Source: Plazaster borealis (Eukaryota > Echinodermata > Asteroidea > Forcipulatida > Labidiasteridae). From it: a DNA stretch of 64,000 bases. The stretch covers positions 1 to 64,000 of the forward strand of contig JAJGQC010000508.1 of NCBI GenBank assembly GCA_021014325.1, in the 5' to 3' direction. The notes beneath the pieces were generated by a model. That model was given only the letters and a program-made list of their open reading frames with translations, made no database searches and was not told the DNA's origin. The position numbers and the translations under genes were made by a program. This document shows, one piece after another, positions 31,500 through 43,490 of this stretch. Numbering within the stretch: the stretch's first letter is position 1; each line of letters starts with the position of its first letter.

Positions 31500-31870
31500 A
31501 GTTCAATTAGATGTACCTCTAGTGGCCTACTTCAATGTTGTAATGTCTTACAAAACCTTACGAGCTAGACGCAATTTGTGCTGTGTTTTTGGCGCAAGTG
31601 TTGAGCAGAAGGTAGTTGTTGCTTGCTTAAATGAACTGATGCCCTCAAGAGTGCTAAGGATTTCACCGATTGTTGTTTCATAACCAAGCTGCACTGGTGG
31701 TGCCAAGAGATGACGACGCTTGTTCCAATGGGATCCTAACTCAACAGATGATGACGACTTCTATCCAGATGATGATGTGCTGGTCGGAGAAACATGTTCT
31801 GCAATGGCCACTAATTTCCCCCTTGCTTTTCATGGGGCTGCAATTCGGATGCTCAGATGTAGTCAACTGA
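31500..31870 (+). other. 3'-UTR-like segment homologous to 35545-35970
   Basis: Shared blocks include TAGATGTACCTCTAGTG, GATGACGACTTCTATCCAGA and GGAGAAACATGTTCTGC, all matching the minus strand of 35545-35970. Confidence 0.6.
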
Positions 31871-32450
31871 CAAAATGACTACAGTCAAACTTGTTTTTGA
31901 CCAACTTTGATTTAAAACAAAGTTGAGGAGTGTGTGTAAAACACATAACACGTACCAAAAGCTTTGAGAAAAATGATTGACGCAGACGTCACAATTTCTT
32001 TTAACAGTTTTAATGCAATGAATAGTGACATTTTCTCACTACATGTTTGCCAATAAATGATACTGGAGATGACATTGGATCAATATAACTTCTACCAAAA
32101 AGAGAACTGACTTTGACCATAATTCCAAACAATTCAACACGTCTAAGATTAATCAAGACTAGCAACTGAGAGGACGTTTATTTCTTAATAGTGTTTGATT
32201 TTAAACCACTCTACACAACACTGGAATACGATGAAGGTTCACCAAAATTCAATTAGGAAATGCCAGGACTTGAGTTATTTGTAGTGCAAGTTGTTTTGTG
32301 GCCTTGCAATAAGAGAAAATATAACTTGCGTACATTTGATTCCCCCTCAAATTATTATCAAATAAAATGAGGGAGTGAATGATGTCACTTGGTGAAGATT
32401 TATCCTAACTTTGCCGACCACTATTGTGACGGAAACTAATTGCTAGGCTT
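31871..32450. other. Non-coding, nothing recognised
   Basis: No exon, repeat array or RNA supported. Confidence 0.4.
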
Positions 32451-32451
32451 A

Positions 32452-33590
32452 AGATTTTATGGGTTGATCACCACACAAGGGAAGTATGGGTAATTCACCA
32501 CAGAAGTTGAAGTATGGGTAATTCACCACACAAGGGAAGTATGGATAATTCACTACAGAAGTTGAAGTATGGGTAATTCACCACACAAGGGAAGTATGGG
32601 TAATTCACCACAGAAGTTGAAGTATGGGTAATTCACCACACAAGGGAAGTATGGATAATTCACCACAGAAGTTGAAGTAAGGATAATTCACCACACAAGG
32701 GAAGTATGGATAATTCACCACAGAAGGTGAAGTATGGGTAATTCACCACACAAGGAAAGTGTGGATAATTCACTACAGAAGGTGAAGCATGGGTAATTCA
32801 CCGCACAAGGGAAGTATGGATAATTCACCACAGAAGTTGAAGTATGGGTAATTCACCACACAAGGAAAGTGTGGATAATTCACTACAGAAGTTGAAGTAT
32901 GGGTAATTCACCACACAAGGGAAGTATGGATAATTCACCACAGAAGTTGAAGTATGGGTAATTAACAACACAAGGGAAGTATGGATAATTCACCACAGAA
33001 GTTGAAGTATGGGTAATTCACCACACAAGGGAAGTATGGATAATTCACCACAGAAGTTGAAGTATGGGTAATTCACCACACAAGGGGAGTATGGGTAATT
33101 CACTACAGTAGTTGAAGTATGGGTAATTCACCACACAAGGAAAGTGTGGATAATTCACTACTGAAGTTGAAGTATGGGTAATTCACCACAGAAGTTGAAG
33201 TATGGATAATTCACCACAGAAGTTGAAGTATGGGTAATTCACCACACAAGGGAAGTATGGATAATTCACCACAGAAGTTGAAGTATGGGTAATTAACCAC
33301 ACAATGGAAGTATGGATAAGTCACCACAGAAGTTGAAGTATGGATAATTCACCACAGAAGTTGAAGTATGGATAATTCACTACTGAAGTTGAAGTATGGG
33401 TAATTCACCACACAAGGGAAGTATGGATAATTCACCACAGAAGTTGAAGTATGGGTAATTCGCCACACAAGGGAGTATGTGTAATTTGCCACACAGGGGG
33501 GAAGTATGAGTAATTCACCACACAAATGAAAGTGTGGATATTTTACCATACAATGGAAGTATGGGTAATTCATCACACAAGAGGAAACTT
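32452..33590. repeat. Minisatellite array 1, 55-bp higher-order unit
   Basis: Alternating 27-bp GAAGTATGGGTAATTCACCA(CACAAGG) and 28-bp GAAGTATGGATAATTCACCA(CAGAAGTT) monomers form a 55-bp unit, about 20 times. The right end degenerates. Confidence 0.95.
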
Positions 33591-34139
33591 ATTTTTATTC
33601 CAAACACTGTTAAAAAGATTTAACTTCCCCATTAAACTTGAGACAAATTGATAACTTAACCTTTGAATGATATGTGACCTTTCTTGCAATTATTTCAATT
33701 TTGGCTGACCAATTTATGACCCTTGACACAAAAATGGAGATTGAGTTTAACAGGTAAAAACACTCGGCTAGTACAGATTGAATGTTGACGAAATTGCCAC
33801 TATGTGCATAATTGCGCCTAAGTATTTATCTTGAATTACATGCCACACAGGAACAAGTGTTTTGGTACCGGTAGTTGGCATAAATTTGAAACACTAAGTT
33901 TATTTGACAAACTGAGTGTTAATTTTCTCAAAGGTAAATGTGTTTACACAAAGAGTTTAGCAGGACTAAATGAAACTTGTACTAAAGTGGGACTGTTTGC
34001 CATTTGAAGTTGATAAAAGATTCTTGTTTTAAACTTGTAGAACAATTTTGACTTAAACTTTTCATCAGAAAAATTGCTTGTTCTAATCTTGCAAGCTGCT
34101 AACTATGTTTAAAAAAACCACCATATTCTCAGATAAGAT

Positions 34140-35400
34140 TTAAATGTTAACGGCTCAAGTGTTCAGTTTTACCTAGTCTGATTTTCAATTTCATATCCTA
34201 GCATAAGGTTTCAGTTTGATGTCCTAAGCTATAAACTATATTATAAAGTATAAACTTTTATAAACTTTCTGTATTGACGTTAGCTTAGAAAATTTGTTTA
34301 GTTCTACCTATAGTTTGAGTTAAAGAAGCATAAGTTGTTGTCTCAGTGTTTAGTTCTACCTAGTCTGATTTTCAAATTCATATACTAGTAAAAGCTTGAT
34401 GTCCAAAGCTTTTAGTGAAGTATAAACTTTTATAAACTTTCTGTATTGACGTTAGCTTAGAAAATTTGCTTAGTTCTACCTAGTTTGAGTTAAAGAAGCA
34501 TATTTTAAGGTAAAATTTATAAGTTATTGTCTCAAGTGTTCAGTTTTACCTAGTCTGATTTTCAAATTCATGTTCTAGTTTAAGGTTTAAGTTTGATGTC
34601 CAAAGCTTTTAGTGAAGTATAAACTTTTATAAACTTTCTGTATTGACGTTAGCTTAGAAAATTTGCTTAGTTCTACCTAGTTTGAGTTAAAGAAGCATGT
34701 TATTGTTTCAAGTGTTCAGTATTACCTAGTCTGATTTTCATTTTCATATCCTAGTATAAGCTTTAAGTTTGATGTCCAGAGCTTTTAGTGAAGTATAAAC
34801 TTTTATAGACTTTCTCTACTGACTTTAGCTTAGAAAATTTGCTTAGTTCTACCTAGTTTGAGTTAAAGAAGCATATTGTAAGGTAACATTTATAAGTTAT
34901 TGTCTCAAGTGTTTAGTTCTACCTAGTCTGATTTTCAAATTCATATTCTAGTACAAGGTTTAAGTTTGATGTCCCAAGCTTATAGAGAAGTATACATTTT
35001 TATAATCTATTTTCTGTACGAGCATTGGTTTGTAAATTTGCTTAGTTCTACCTAGTCTGATTTTAAAATAAGCATAATTTCGGATAAAACTTAAAAGTTA
35101 TCGTCTTAAGCGTTTAGTTCTACCTAGTCTAATTTTCAAATTCATGCCTTACAAGTGTAATCATCTCATGCTTTCAGAGAATTTCTGTACAACTGTTGAA
35201 TTGAAAATTTAGTTCTAGCTAGTCCGAATTAATTTTTTTAATTGTTTTTTTAAATGTAATTGTCTGAAGCGTCTGGATCTTCCTAGTCTGATTTAAAATA
35301 AAGTCATATCCTAGAATAAGATTTTAGTGTGAATGTCACAAGCTTTTTAGAGAAGTAAAAATGTGTATGATCAACTTTCTGTATTGACGTTGCTTTGCAA
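34140..35400. repeat. Satellite array, unit about 170-200 bp
   Basis: Six to seven copies marked by TTCTACCTAGTCTGATTTTC, AAGTATAAACTTTTATAAAC, CTGTATTGACGTTAGCTTAG and GAGTTAAAGAAGCAT. Divergence increases to the right. Confidence 0.9.
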
Positions 35401-35544
35401 ATTAAAAATGTGATATCCTGCAGTAATTTGCCCTCGACCGAGACCAGACCCTAAGAACCTTGATGTAGACCTGACCATTGACCTCTTCTAAAAAAACAAT
35501 TCAAAACAACTATAAATTATAGGAATCCAATGTCATCTTTGGTA

Positions 35545-35970
35545 TCAAAAGGCAATAAAATGGGTGTAGTTCTTACTAGATAGTTTTGATGTGAAGTGGC
35601 ATGACCAAGCAGAACATGTTTCTCCAGCCCTCATATCATCAACTGGATAGAAGTCCTCATCATCCACCGAGTCCAGATTCCATTGGCTCAAGCGAAGACA
35701 TCTCAAAGCACCTCTTGATGGTTTCAAATGAACCCCAGTACAAACCTGTTTACTAAAGAACAAAAGAGTGACGTGACCAACAAAAGGATAAATGATAAGG
35801 AGCCCTCATCCCGACGTCTTGAGAGATCGACCAGAACGTTTTAGGGACCAACCACTAGCTTCAAGCTCGTGCCCTAGTATGAATGTATGCTTCCAAAAAT
35901 GCTCGCTCTAGCTCGTCAAATTTTGTAAGGCATTACACCAGTGAAGGAGAACACTAGCGGTACATCTAAG
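35545..35970 (-). other. 3'-UTR-like segment of the minus-strand gene copy
   Basis: Reverse complement matches 31500-31870 (GATGAGGACTTCTATCCAGT, GGAGAAACATGTTCTGC). A 72-codon open frame here is not conserved in the other copy, so it is not called. Confidence 0.55.
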
Positions 35971-35978
35971 TGAATTTC

Positions 35979-36081
35979 ACTGAACAGAGAACATACCGTC
36001 CATTGCATCCGGGCCAGCAGGACCACCACTTGTTCCAGGCAGCCGAGGGGTCCACCGACAGGCACAGGTGTTTGCACAACT
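35979..36081 (-). CDS. Terminal exon of an unrecognised gene (minus copy)
   Basis: On the minus strand, acceptor AACTCATCAGCAG, then VVQTPVPVGGP. The conserved reading resumes one frame over (RLPGTSGGPAGPDAMDGMFS) to the stop after FSVQ. One base appears lost from the run at 36046-36049 (GGGG on plus). The paralogue at 31394-31499 is unbroken at this point. Confidence 0.45.
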
Positions 36082-36169
36082 CTGCTGATGAGTTTTTCTC
36101 AGAATTTGTATACAAACATAAAGAAACTCATCAGAATGAGCTGCTCATACACAATGAGTCCATGTTTTA

Positions 36170-36950
36170 AAATTTGAAAATTTTAAGAGAAAAAAATACA
36201 AAAAATAATGAGCATATTGTGTGGTTTTACCTTAAATTCTGAAAGATATTCCCAATATCTTTCGGAGTAAAACCTTATGAGAAAAATAAATAAATGAATT
36301 TTGCAATTCTTTTAATGATAGAAATGTCCATATCTCTGCAAGATACTGAGATTTCCATAGTTTTTGTTTTTCGTGTTTAGTCAATTTCAGAGACAAAGTT
36401 AATGACTTCGCTCGTAAGAAAAGCCATTATTTTAATGAAAACATAGCTCTTTTGCATGGTCTCATTTTATGGTAGGAGCAACTCGTGCATTACAGTACTT
36501 AATTACACTATAACACAAAGACATATGATTCAGAAAAGGCAGTATGTTTGAATAATTTTACCTGTTAAAATAGATGAGAACCAGCTTGTATTTGTCAATT
36601 ATATCCATCGAAAAGTTCTGGACAGTTTCAATCAGAGTGCTCTCTCTGACTGGTAAAACTGTTTCCCTAGAAGACAATCAGAGTGCACTGATTATCCGCA
36701 AGGAAAGGTATCAATTATATTCATCCAAAAGTTCTGCAAACATTTTGTTTAAAATTTCTCTGAACAGTTTCAATCAGAGTGCTCTCTGACTGGTAAAACT
36801 GTTTCCCAAGGAGACAATCAGAGTGCCCTGATTATCCGCAAGGGAAGGTTTTTCTTTGATTTTTCTACGAATTATTTGTTAATTTTGCATGTATAACTTG
36901 GAATCTGAATCATACACCTTTGTGCAGGAAAGGGATGGATCTTGGAACAA
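36170..36950. other. Non-coding with a short duplication
   Basis: CAGTTTCAATCAGAGTGCTC, CTGACTGGTAAAACTGTTTC and GACAATCAGAGTGC occur twice (36625-36715, 36765-36845). Each pair forms inverted CAGAGTGC/GCACTCTG-like structures. Confidence 0.55.
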
Positions 36951-37180
36951 AAGGGGAAATTTTGAGTGACTCACCACACAGGGAGAAGTGTGATAAAGTC
37001 TTAACACAAGTCAAAGTGGTTATTTCACCACACAAGGTGAAGTATGGATATTTCACCACACAAGTGTTAAGTGTGAGTAGTTCACAACACAAGGGGAAGT
37101 GTCATATATACCACAGCGTAAAGAATGGTTAGATCACCACACAAGGAAAAGTGTGAGAAATTCACCAGACAAGATCACTT
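36950..37180. repeat. Minisatellite array 2 (degenerate)
   Basis: Five or six diverged monomers of the TTCACCACACAAGGGGAAGT type. Confidence 0.8.
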
Positions 37181-37319
37181 TGGCACACCACTGAAACGTT
37201 GACTAATTTACAATACTAATTTTTACTTTGACTCCTAAGAATTTATGTACTTTCTTAGACACAAACTATTTCAGGCATTTTGACAAAAAAGAGGACATTT
37301 CCTTGCATAGCAAGACTTT

Positions 37320-38545
37320 GAAGTAGGGGTAGATCACCACACAAAGGAAGTATGAGTGATTCACCCCACAAGGAAATGTTTAGATGATTCATGACACAAG
37401 GGAAGTATGAGTAAAGAAATTAAATCACACTTGTGGGAAATATGGGTAGATCCTCATCAAGCCCAGAAGAAGATATAGAATATATTCACAACACAAGTGA
37501 AAGTGTTGGTAACTCACATTAAAATAGAAGTATTGGTAATTTACCACACAAGTGAAAGTGTTGATAACTAACCATAAAATGGAAATATTGGTAGTTCATT
37601 ACACAAGTGAAAGTGTTGATAACTAACCTTAAAATGGAAATATTGGTAGTTCACAACACAAGTGAAAGTGTTGGTAACTCACATTAAAATAAAAGTATTG
37701 GTAATTTACCACACAAGTGAAAGTGTTGATAACTAACCATAAAATGGAAATATTGGTAGTTCATTACACAAGTGAAAGTGTTGATAACTAACCATAAAAT
37801 GGAAATATTGGTAGTTCACAACACAAGTGAAAGTGTTGGTAACTCACATTAAAATAGAAGTGTTGGTAATTTACCACACAAGTGAAAGTGTTGATAACTA
37901 ACCATAAAATGGAAATATTGGTAGTTCATTACACAAGTGAAAGTGTTGATAACTAACCATAAAATGGAAATATTGGTAGTTCATTACACAAGTGAAAGTG
38001 TTGATAACTAACCATAAAATGGAAATATTGGTAGTTCATTACACAAGTGAAAGTGTTGATAACTAACCATAAAATGGAAATATTGGTAGTTCATTACACA
38101 AGTGAAAGTGTTGATAACTAACCATAAAATGGAAATATTGGTAGTTCATTACACAAGTGAAAGTGTTGATAACTAACCATAAAATGGAAATATTGGTAGT
38201 TCATTACACAAGTGAAAGTGTTGATAACTAACCATAAAAGAGAAGTATTGGTAATTTACCACACAAGTGAAAGTGTTGATAACTCACCACAAAATGGAAA
38301 TATTGGTAGTTCATTACACAAGTGAAAGTGTTGATAACTAACCATAAAATGGAAATATTGGTAGTTCATCACACAAGTGAACGTGTTGATAACTAACCAT
38401 AAAATGGAAATATTGGTAGTTCATCACACAAGTGAAAGTGTTGATAACTAACCATAAAATGGAAATATTGGTAGTTCATCACACAAGTGAAAGTGTTGAT
38501 AACACACCACAACAGGGGAATACTGGAAATTTAACACACAAGAGT
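37320..38545. repeat. Minisatellite array 3, 55-bp unit
   Basis: Unit GAAAGTGTTGATAACTAACC + ATAAAATGGAAATATTGGTA + GTTCATTACACAAGT (55 bp), about 18 copies at 37490-38510, very homogeneous. It is preceded by degenerate monomers from 37320. Confidence 0.95.
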
Positions 38546-38680
38546 AGGTATGGACCAGATCATTGCCACATCCCTGAAATGTTTACTTATCTACAAAAGT
38601 AATCAATTAAATACACCTTAAATATTAAGTCAATTTTTTTTGACACCTAATGAACCTATTCAGACACAAAAGTGTCCCCT

Positions 38681-38822
38681 CAGGCATGCAACTCTACATT
38701 TTGACAATAAGAAGACATTTCAAGGCACAGCAAGAATTTGTACTGTGTTTTTTTAAATTTTCAATGGCTGAGAAAACCAAAACCATACAAATCAGCTGAC
38801 CGGCTGAAAAGTTGCATGCCTG
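38681..38822. mobile_element. MITE with CAGGCATGCAACT ends, copy 1
   Basis: CAGGCATGCAACT at the left and AGTTGCATGCCTG at the right. The interior has TTGTACTGTG and AATCAGCTGACCGGCTG. Copies lie at 41887-42006 and, diverged, about 41116-41235. Confidence 0.8.
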
Positions 38823-39034
38823 GTAATTGCTGATGAATGAGATGGGCGAAAACCCTGCAAAACCCCTTTGGGGGAAAAAAAATGGGCGAAAGTCCCATCC
38901 GGCTCCAATCTAGCTATGGCAACCAAGTTTGTCAACTCCATTCATCAGCATACACCTAAATTGAATGAGCTAATTAAATGTGCTAGCAAACATAACTAAC
39001 TAAGCCTATAACTCAACGTTTCAATTTGGAACTT

Positions 39035-39705
39035 TGATGATTCACTAGGGAAAGTGTGAGCAAACCACCACACAAGGGTAAGTGTGAGCAACTCATCACA
39101 CAGGGGAAAGTGAGCAATTTACCACACAAGGGAAAGTGTGAGCAACTCACCACACAAGGGAAAGTGAGCAATTTACCACACAAGGGAAAGTGTGAGCAAC
39201 TCACCACACGGGGAAAGTGTGAGCAACTCACCACACAAGGGAAAGTGTGAGCAACTCACCACACGGGGAAATGTGGGTATTTCACCACACAAGGGAAGTA
39301 TGGGTAATTCACCACTCAAGGGTAAGTGTGAGCAACTCACCACACAACAGTAAGTGTGAGCAACTCACCACACGGGGAAAATGTGAGCAATTTACCACAC
39401 AAGGGAAAGTGAGCAATTTACCACACAAGGGAAAGTGTGAGCAACTCACCACACGGGGAAATGTGGGTATTTCACCACACAAGGGAAGTATGGGTAATTC
39501 ACCACTCAAGGGTAAGTGTGAGCAACTCACCACACAACAGTAAGTGTGAGGAGCAACTCACCACACGGGGAAAATGTGAGCAATTTACCACACAAGGGTA
39601 AGTGTGAGCAATTTACCACACAAGAGAAAGTGTGAGCAACTCACCACACGGGGAAGTCTGGGTATTTCACCACACAAGGGGAAGTACGTTAATTCACCAC
39701 ACTCT
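39035..39705. repeat. Minisatellite array 4
   Basis: Monomers GGGAAAGTGTGAGCAACTCA(CCACACAA) and GGGAAAGTGAGCAATTTACC, in blocks that are themselves duplicated (39240-39350 and 39420-39545). Open frames on both strands are a by-product of the repeat. Confidence 0.95.
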
Positions 39706-39837
39706 GGATGTGCACCTTTCAATCTTGAAGACAATGATGCTCTTTCAAGAAAAGCTTTCATTATCTTGGTGAAATTACAATAAACCTTCAGATCCATCCC
39801 AGATACAAGTAGTTACAAATTAAATGCTACAAATAAC

Positions 39838-39928
39838 ACTAAATTCCTCTTAATAGACACGGCATCTCCACTGTTGATGAACGGCAACTTGAATGAAGAT
39901 CCAACACTCTCTGTCTGGATTAGTCGAT
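39838..39928 (-). pseudogene. Exon-like copy, weak
   Basis: Minus strand: acceptor CATCTACAG, then ATCCAGACAGAGAGTGTTGG and TCTTCATTCAAGTTGCC. It shares the first 35 bases with 41325-41404 but has no GT donor at the matching place. Confidence 0.3.
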
Positions 39929-40029
39929 CTGTAGATGAGGAAAGAAAGGAAAGAGAAAAAAATTAAGTATTTATGTTGAGAAAACTATTAATTAAACCAT
40001 AATATATCTTACCAAATTTTCTTCAAGCA

Positions 40030-40240
40030 GCGTTCTTCCTTAACAGTGGTCTGCTGGTCAGATGCCAGTTAAAACACCCGAGGACAGTCAAACTTTATTC
40101 TAAGTTCCCCGGCTGGCTAGTTCAGTGTTGAAAAGCATGTCTATTTCATTTGAAATATGGGCTAGTGAAAAAGCTGCTAGACTAGTTAAATGATAAGCTA
40201 ACTAGTCCTGCTGGCCAGTCACTAAAAAAAGTTCAGGGTA
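40030..40240. repeat. Dispersed repeat with CCAGTTAAAACACC / GGCCAGTCACT blocks
   Basis: Related sequence (GCTGGCCGGTCACTGAAAAA, GTGAAAAAGCTGGCGAAC) occurs at about 43680-44100 and more weakly at 47830-48060. Exact ends not defined. Confidence 0.45.
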
Positions 40241-40427
40241 AACCCTGTCAAGGTATGAGACGTCATTGATTTTTGGAAGAACAAATCAATTCCAATGCAA
40301 TAGTTTTCAATAAACACACTTCACAACTAACAAGTGAACATTTCATCAGATAAAGTGGGCAAGTTTTCTAGAAACAATCAACATTACGGCTTATACTATG
40401 ACAGGGATTTTGTGTACGCCCATAATG

Positions 40428-40627
40428 CAGAGCTGCCAACATTTGCATCTTGCAATCAGGGAGATTTTGTACAACAATCAGGGGGATATTCAGAATTACG
40501 TTCAACATAATAGGGGAAAAGTTCCCATAATCAGGTAGATTTTCAATTTTCTTCATCGGAACATGGAAAGATTGGTTTACTTTCAGGGAACTTTCTGCAA
40601 AATCAGAGACTGAGTTGGCAGCTCTGA
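40428..40627. mobile_element. MITE with AGAGCTGCCAAC ends, copy 2
   Basis: GCAGAGCTGCCAACATTTGC to GAGTTGGCAGCTCTGA; reverse orientation relative to 11322-11519. Confidence 0.8.
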
Positions 40628-41115
40628 TAATGAGTTCAAAGTGTATAGCATGATTTTGCAAACTGGAACCAGAAATCAAGTGGTGGAGTTTGGGGGTCAA
40701 TTTTCTTGTACATGTGATTATTTTAGAAAAACTGGCACAGATTTGTCAAAACAGGAATGAGGTTTGGTGTAGGTGAAAATTCCTACAAACTGGTTTGGGT
40801 TCCCCCTTATTCTAGACCTAAAACCTCCGCAATGTTTCAATTCAGGATGTTTAGAGACTCAGTGCATGACCAGAAATTATAGCTACATGTTTGGACAAAA
40901 TGTGAACAATTTCTTTCTCCCTTGATGACCGATTTACTTCTTTTTGAGAAAATTTGAAGGCTCAAGGATGTTTTTAGAAAATCCTGAAATCAGGAAAAAT
41001 CCCGAGAAATCGCATGCCTGTCATAAGTAAAATTTCACAGGAGAGGTTTTCCCTGGGCTTCCAATCTTGAACTCAAGAACAATCTACATGGGATTTCTAT
41101 GCCACCCAATGAGTT

Positions 41116-41235
41116 ACACCCAGTCATACAAACTGCAGTTTGGCACAGTAATGTTGTTTTTCAATTTTCACCAATATTGTACAGCTGAGAAACCCCAAAG
41201 GACAAAATCAGCTGATCTGCTGTGAGTTGCATGTC
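41116..41235. mobile_element. Diverged CAGGCATGCAACT-type MITE
   Basis: ACAAACTGCAGTTTGGCACA, TTTTTCAATTTTCACCAATA and AATCAGCTGATCTGCTG match the family interior. The ends are eroded. Confidence 0.5.
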
Positions 41236-41324
41236 CGACACCGTAGGGTGAACCCCAAGTTGTACAAGTTTTCCTTAGAGTTTTTAAACACAGCTTTTTT
41301 ATCAAAACCAAAAATGTGTCCTAC

Positions 41325-41404
41325 CTTTTTAAGTTGATTGATATGTCCAGGCAGCTGCAACTCTGTATGAAGATCCAACACTCTCTGTCTGGATTATAGT
41401 TCAT
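41325..41404 (-). CDS. Weak exon candidate of a minus-strand gene
   Basis: Minus strand: acceptor TTATCTTCTGCAG, donor GTAGGACA, 80 nt. Two frames are open or nearly so (MNYNPDRECWIFIQSCSC; or VLDLHTELQLPGHINQLKK after a TAA), so the frame is undecided. Confidence 0.3.
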
Positions 41405-41886
41405 CTGCAGAAGATAAAAACAAGAAATGTGAAAATTAAATTGAGATATGTAATTTTCTGAATGCCTCAAACGTAAACTGGGTGAATTCTTTGGCTTGCC
41501 CATTATGTTGTCGCTAATAACTGTTTACTTTAATTTGTTCATTATTTTGAAAATACAAAAATGATGAGAATATTCTTTGAGATGGGAATTAATTTCCATC
41601 CTCTAGTTTTCAATAATCACACCATACCACAGACCTTGTGAAATTTCATCAAAATCAGTGGTCCCATTTCAGTGAAAAAACCCGTTTATGCATTGTCTGG
41701 GATTTTGTGCAAGTTTAACTGAGCTTATTTCAGTTGTGGCAATTGAAATAAACGATAGAGTTTTTTGGGGCCTCAAATGCTTTTTCCTTGACTTTGAAAG
41801 TATTTCAGATGGAATTATTTATCCGGAGGATTGGAATGGGTTTGAACTTTATAATCCGATCCCATATTATAACCAATCGTTATATT

Positions 41887-42006
41887 CAGGCATGCAACTG
41901 CAGTTTAAAACAAAAAGACTTGTACTGTGTTTTTCAATTTTCAATGGCTCAGCTTTGAAACCAAATACGAGGAAATCAGCTGATCAGCTGAACAATTGTG
42001 TGCCTG
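41887..42006. mobile_element. MITE with CAGGCATGCAACT ends, copy 2
   Basis: CAGGCATGCAACTGCAG to CAATTGTGTGCCTG, interior as in 38681-38822. Confidence 0.75.
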
Positions 42007-42443
42007 TGTTTATTATAAAATTACAAATCCTGTACTTTGTCTTCAAATATAGCTTACATGATTCTCCCAAAGTTTTTTCAAACCTGTGGGGGTATTCTGG
42101 ACCCAATCTTTGTAAGTTTGGCCTAAGCATGCTGAATTGAAATGAGGTCCTCGGAGTGTTTTTTACTTGGTGTTTATTATTTGTTCTAAAAGCCCTAACT
42201 GTCCTTTAAAACCCTAATCTAGGACATTCTAAATGGTGCCCCCCAAAAAAACAAAAAACAAAAACAAAATTTGAACAACACCACATTTTGTGTGTGCGTG
42301 TATCAACGGCAATTTGCGAATATCGGCAAGCAATTTGCGTGTATCGGCCTGATACGCTAGCTTGTGCATGGGGAGAACCCTGATACCTCATCTAAAATAA
42401 GGGGAACCTTTCAAGGTTGTGTTTAAAATGGATTTCATCATAC

Positions 42444-42637
42444 CTTTGATTGTATTCAGATTCCTTGGAGTCTAGTCCTCAAGGTGTAGTTTAGGTTTCT
42501 GTCTGCAAGTGGGGGGACTCTCAAGAAGGCTTGAGCAAGAGGGTTGGTCGACTCTGAGGGTTCACTTCTCCAAGGGGTTCACTAGCAAAGGATGACCCAT
42601 CAGCTCCCTGAGTTCCTCTAAGCATCATCTCAGGATT
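42444..42637 (-). CDS. Weak exon candidate, homologue of 44267-44953
   Basis: Minus strand: acceptor TTGTCAGAAAACAG-like (GACAAAACAG), donor GTATGAT. It opens NPEMMLRGTQGADGSSFASE, then a TGA after LLLKPS. It shares its acceptor context, PEM..RG motif and donor (CAAAGGTATGAT) with the exon at 44267-44953. Confidence 0.35.
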
Positions 42638-42713
42638 CTGTTTTGTCAGAAAAGAAATATGAGAACAATAAATACATGCTTACACAGTATACCTTTGCCA
42701 CACAATTGTACAG

Positions 42714-42914
42714 CAGAGCTGCCAACTCTCCCCGATTCTGCAGAAAGCTCCCTGAAAGTATAAACCAGTATATCTATGTTCTGATGAACAAATTTGAAGA
42801 TCTCCCTGATTATGGAAACTTGTTCCCTGTTATGTTGAATGTAATTCTAAATATATCTCCCTGATTGTTGTACAAAATCTCCCTGAAACAAAGATGCAAA
42901 TGTGGGCAGTTCTG
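42714..42914. mobile_element. MITE with AGAGCTGCCAAC ends, copy 3
   Basis: CAGAGCTGCCAACTCTCCCC to AAATGTGGGCAGTTCTG. Confidence 0.8.
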
Positions 42915-43135
42915 TTGTACAGCTGTAATCATTCTTAGGCACTTTGTGTGCAAGTGTTGATCATAATTTGTATGTATTATTAGTGGGGGCTGGGGGGGGA
43001 AACTGCCCTCTAAAATTCAGGAAAAACAGTAAGGGAAAATTAGGGCACAGCAAGACAAAAATAAAATACATTGGACAGAGAAAGCAAAAATTACTTTATA
43101 TCCGATATTAGAAATTGGTATATTTATGTTTTTAA

Positions 43136-43490
43136 CGGTGTGTCATGTGGCCGAGCGGTTTAGAGCATCAAATTCAAGTTCCAATGGTTAAGTCATCGGG
43201 GTGTTGGTTCAAATCCCGGTCATGACACTTGTATCCTTGAGCAAGATACTTCACTATAATTGCTTCTCTTCACCCAGGGGTATAAATGGGTACCTGCAAG
43301 GGTAGAGGTTGATACTGTGTTCGAAAAGCCTTCGGAGCGCCACGGCAGCTCGGGCTGTATACTCCCCAGGGAGCTGAGAAAGATTACAGGAATGTTATTG
43401 GCCCAATGACCTGACCAGGGCACTAATGTAAAGTGCATTGAGATGTTATTGTGAAATGCGCTATATAAGAAATAGTTATTAATCTGTGTA
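43136..43490 (+). mobile_element. SINE family C, copy 2
   Basis: Well-preserved tRNA-like head: GTCATGTGGCCGAGCGGTTT (A box region) and GGTTCAAATCCCGGTCATGA (B box). GCTTCTCTTCACCCAGGGGT, GTATACTCCCCAGGGAGCTG and tail AAATGCGCTATATAAGAAA follow. Confidence 0.9.

Noticed and set aside
32452..33590. CRISPR-like array
   Set aside because: The alternating repeats are contiguous tandem monomers without unique spacers, in a eukaryotic genome.
39013..39797. His/Lys/Gly-rich and Cys-Ser-His-Phe repeat frames
   Set aside because: By-product of minisatellite array 4; equally open on both strands.
41688..42140. 150-codon plus-strand frame
   Set aside because: It runs through a MITE (41887-42006) and has no recognisable domain or splice signals.
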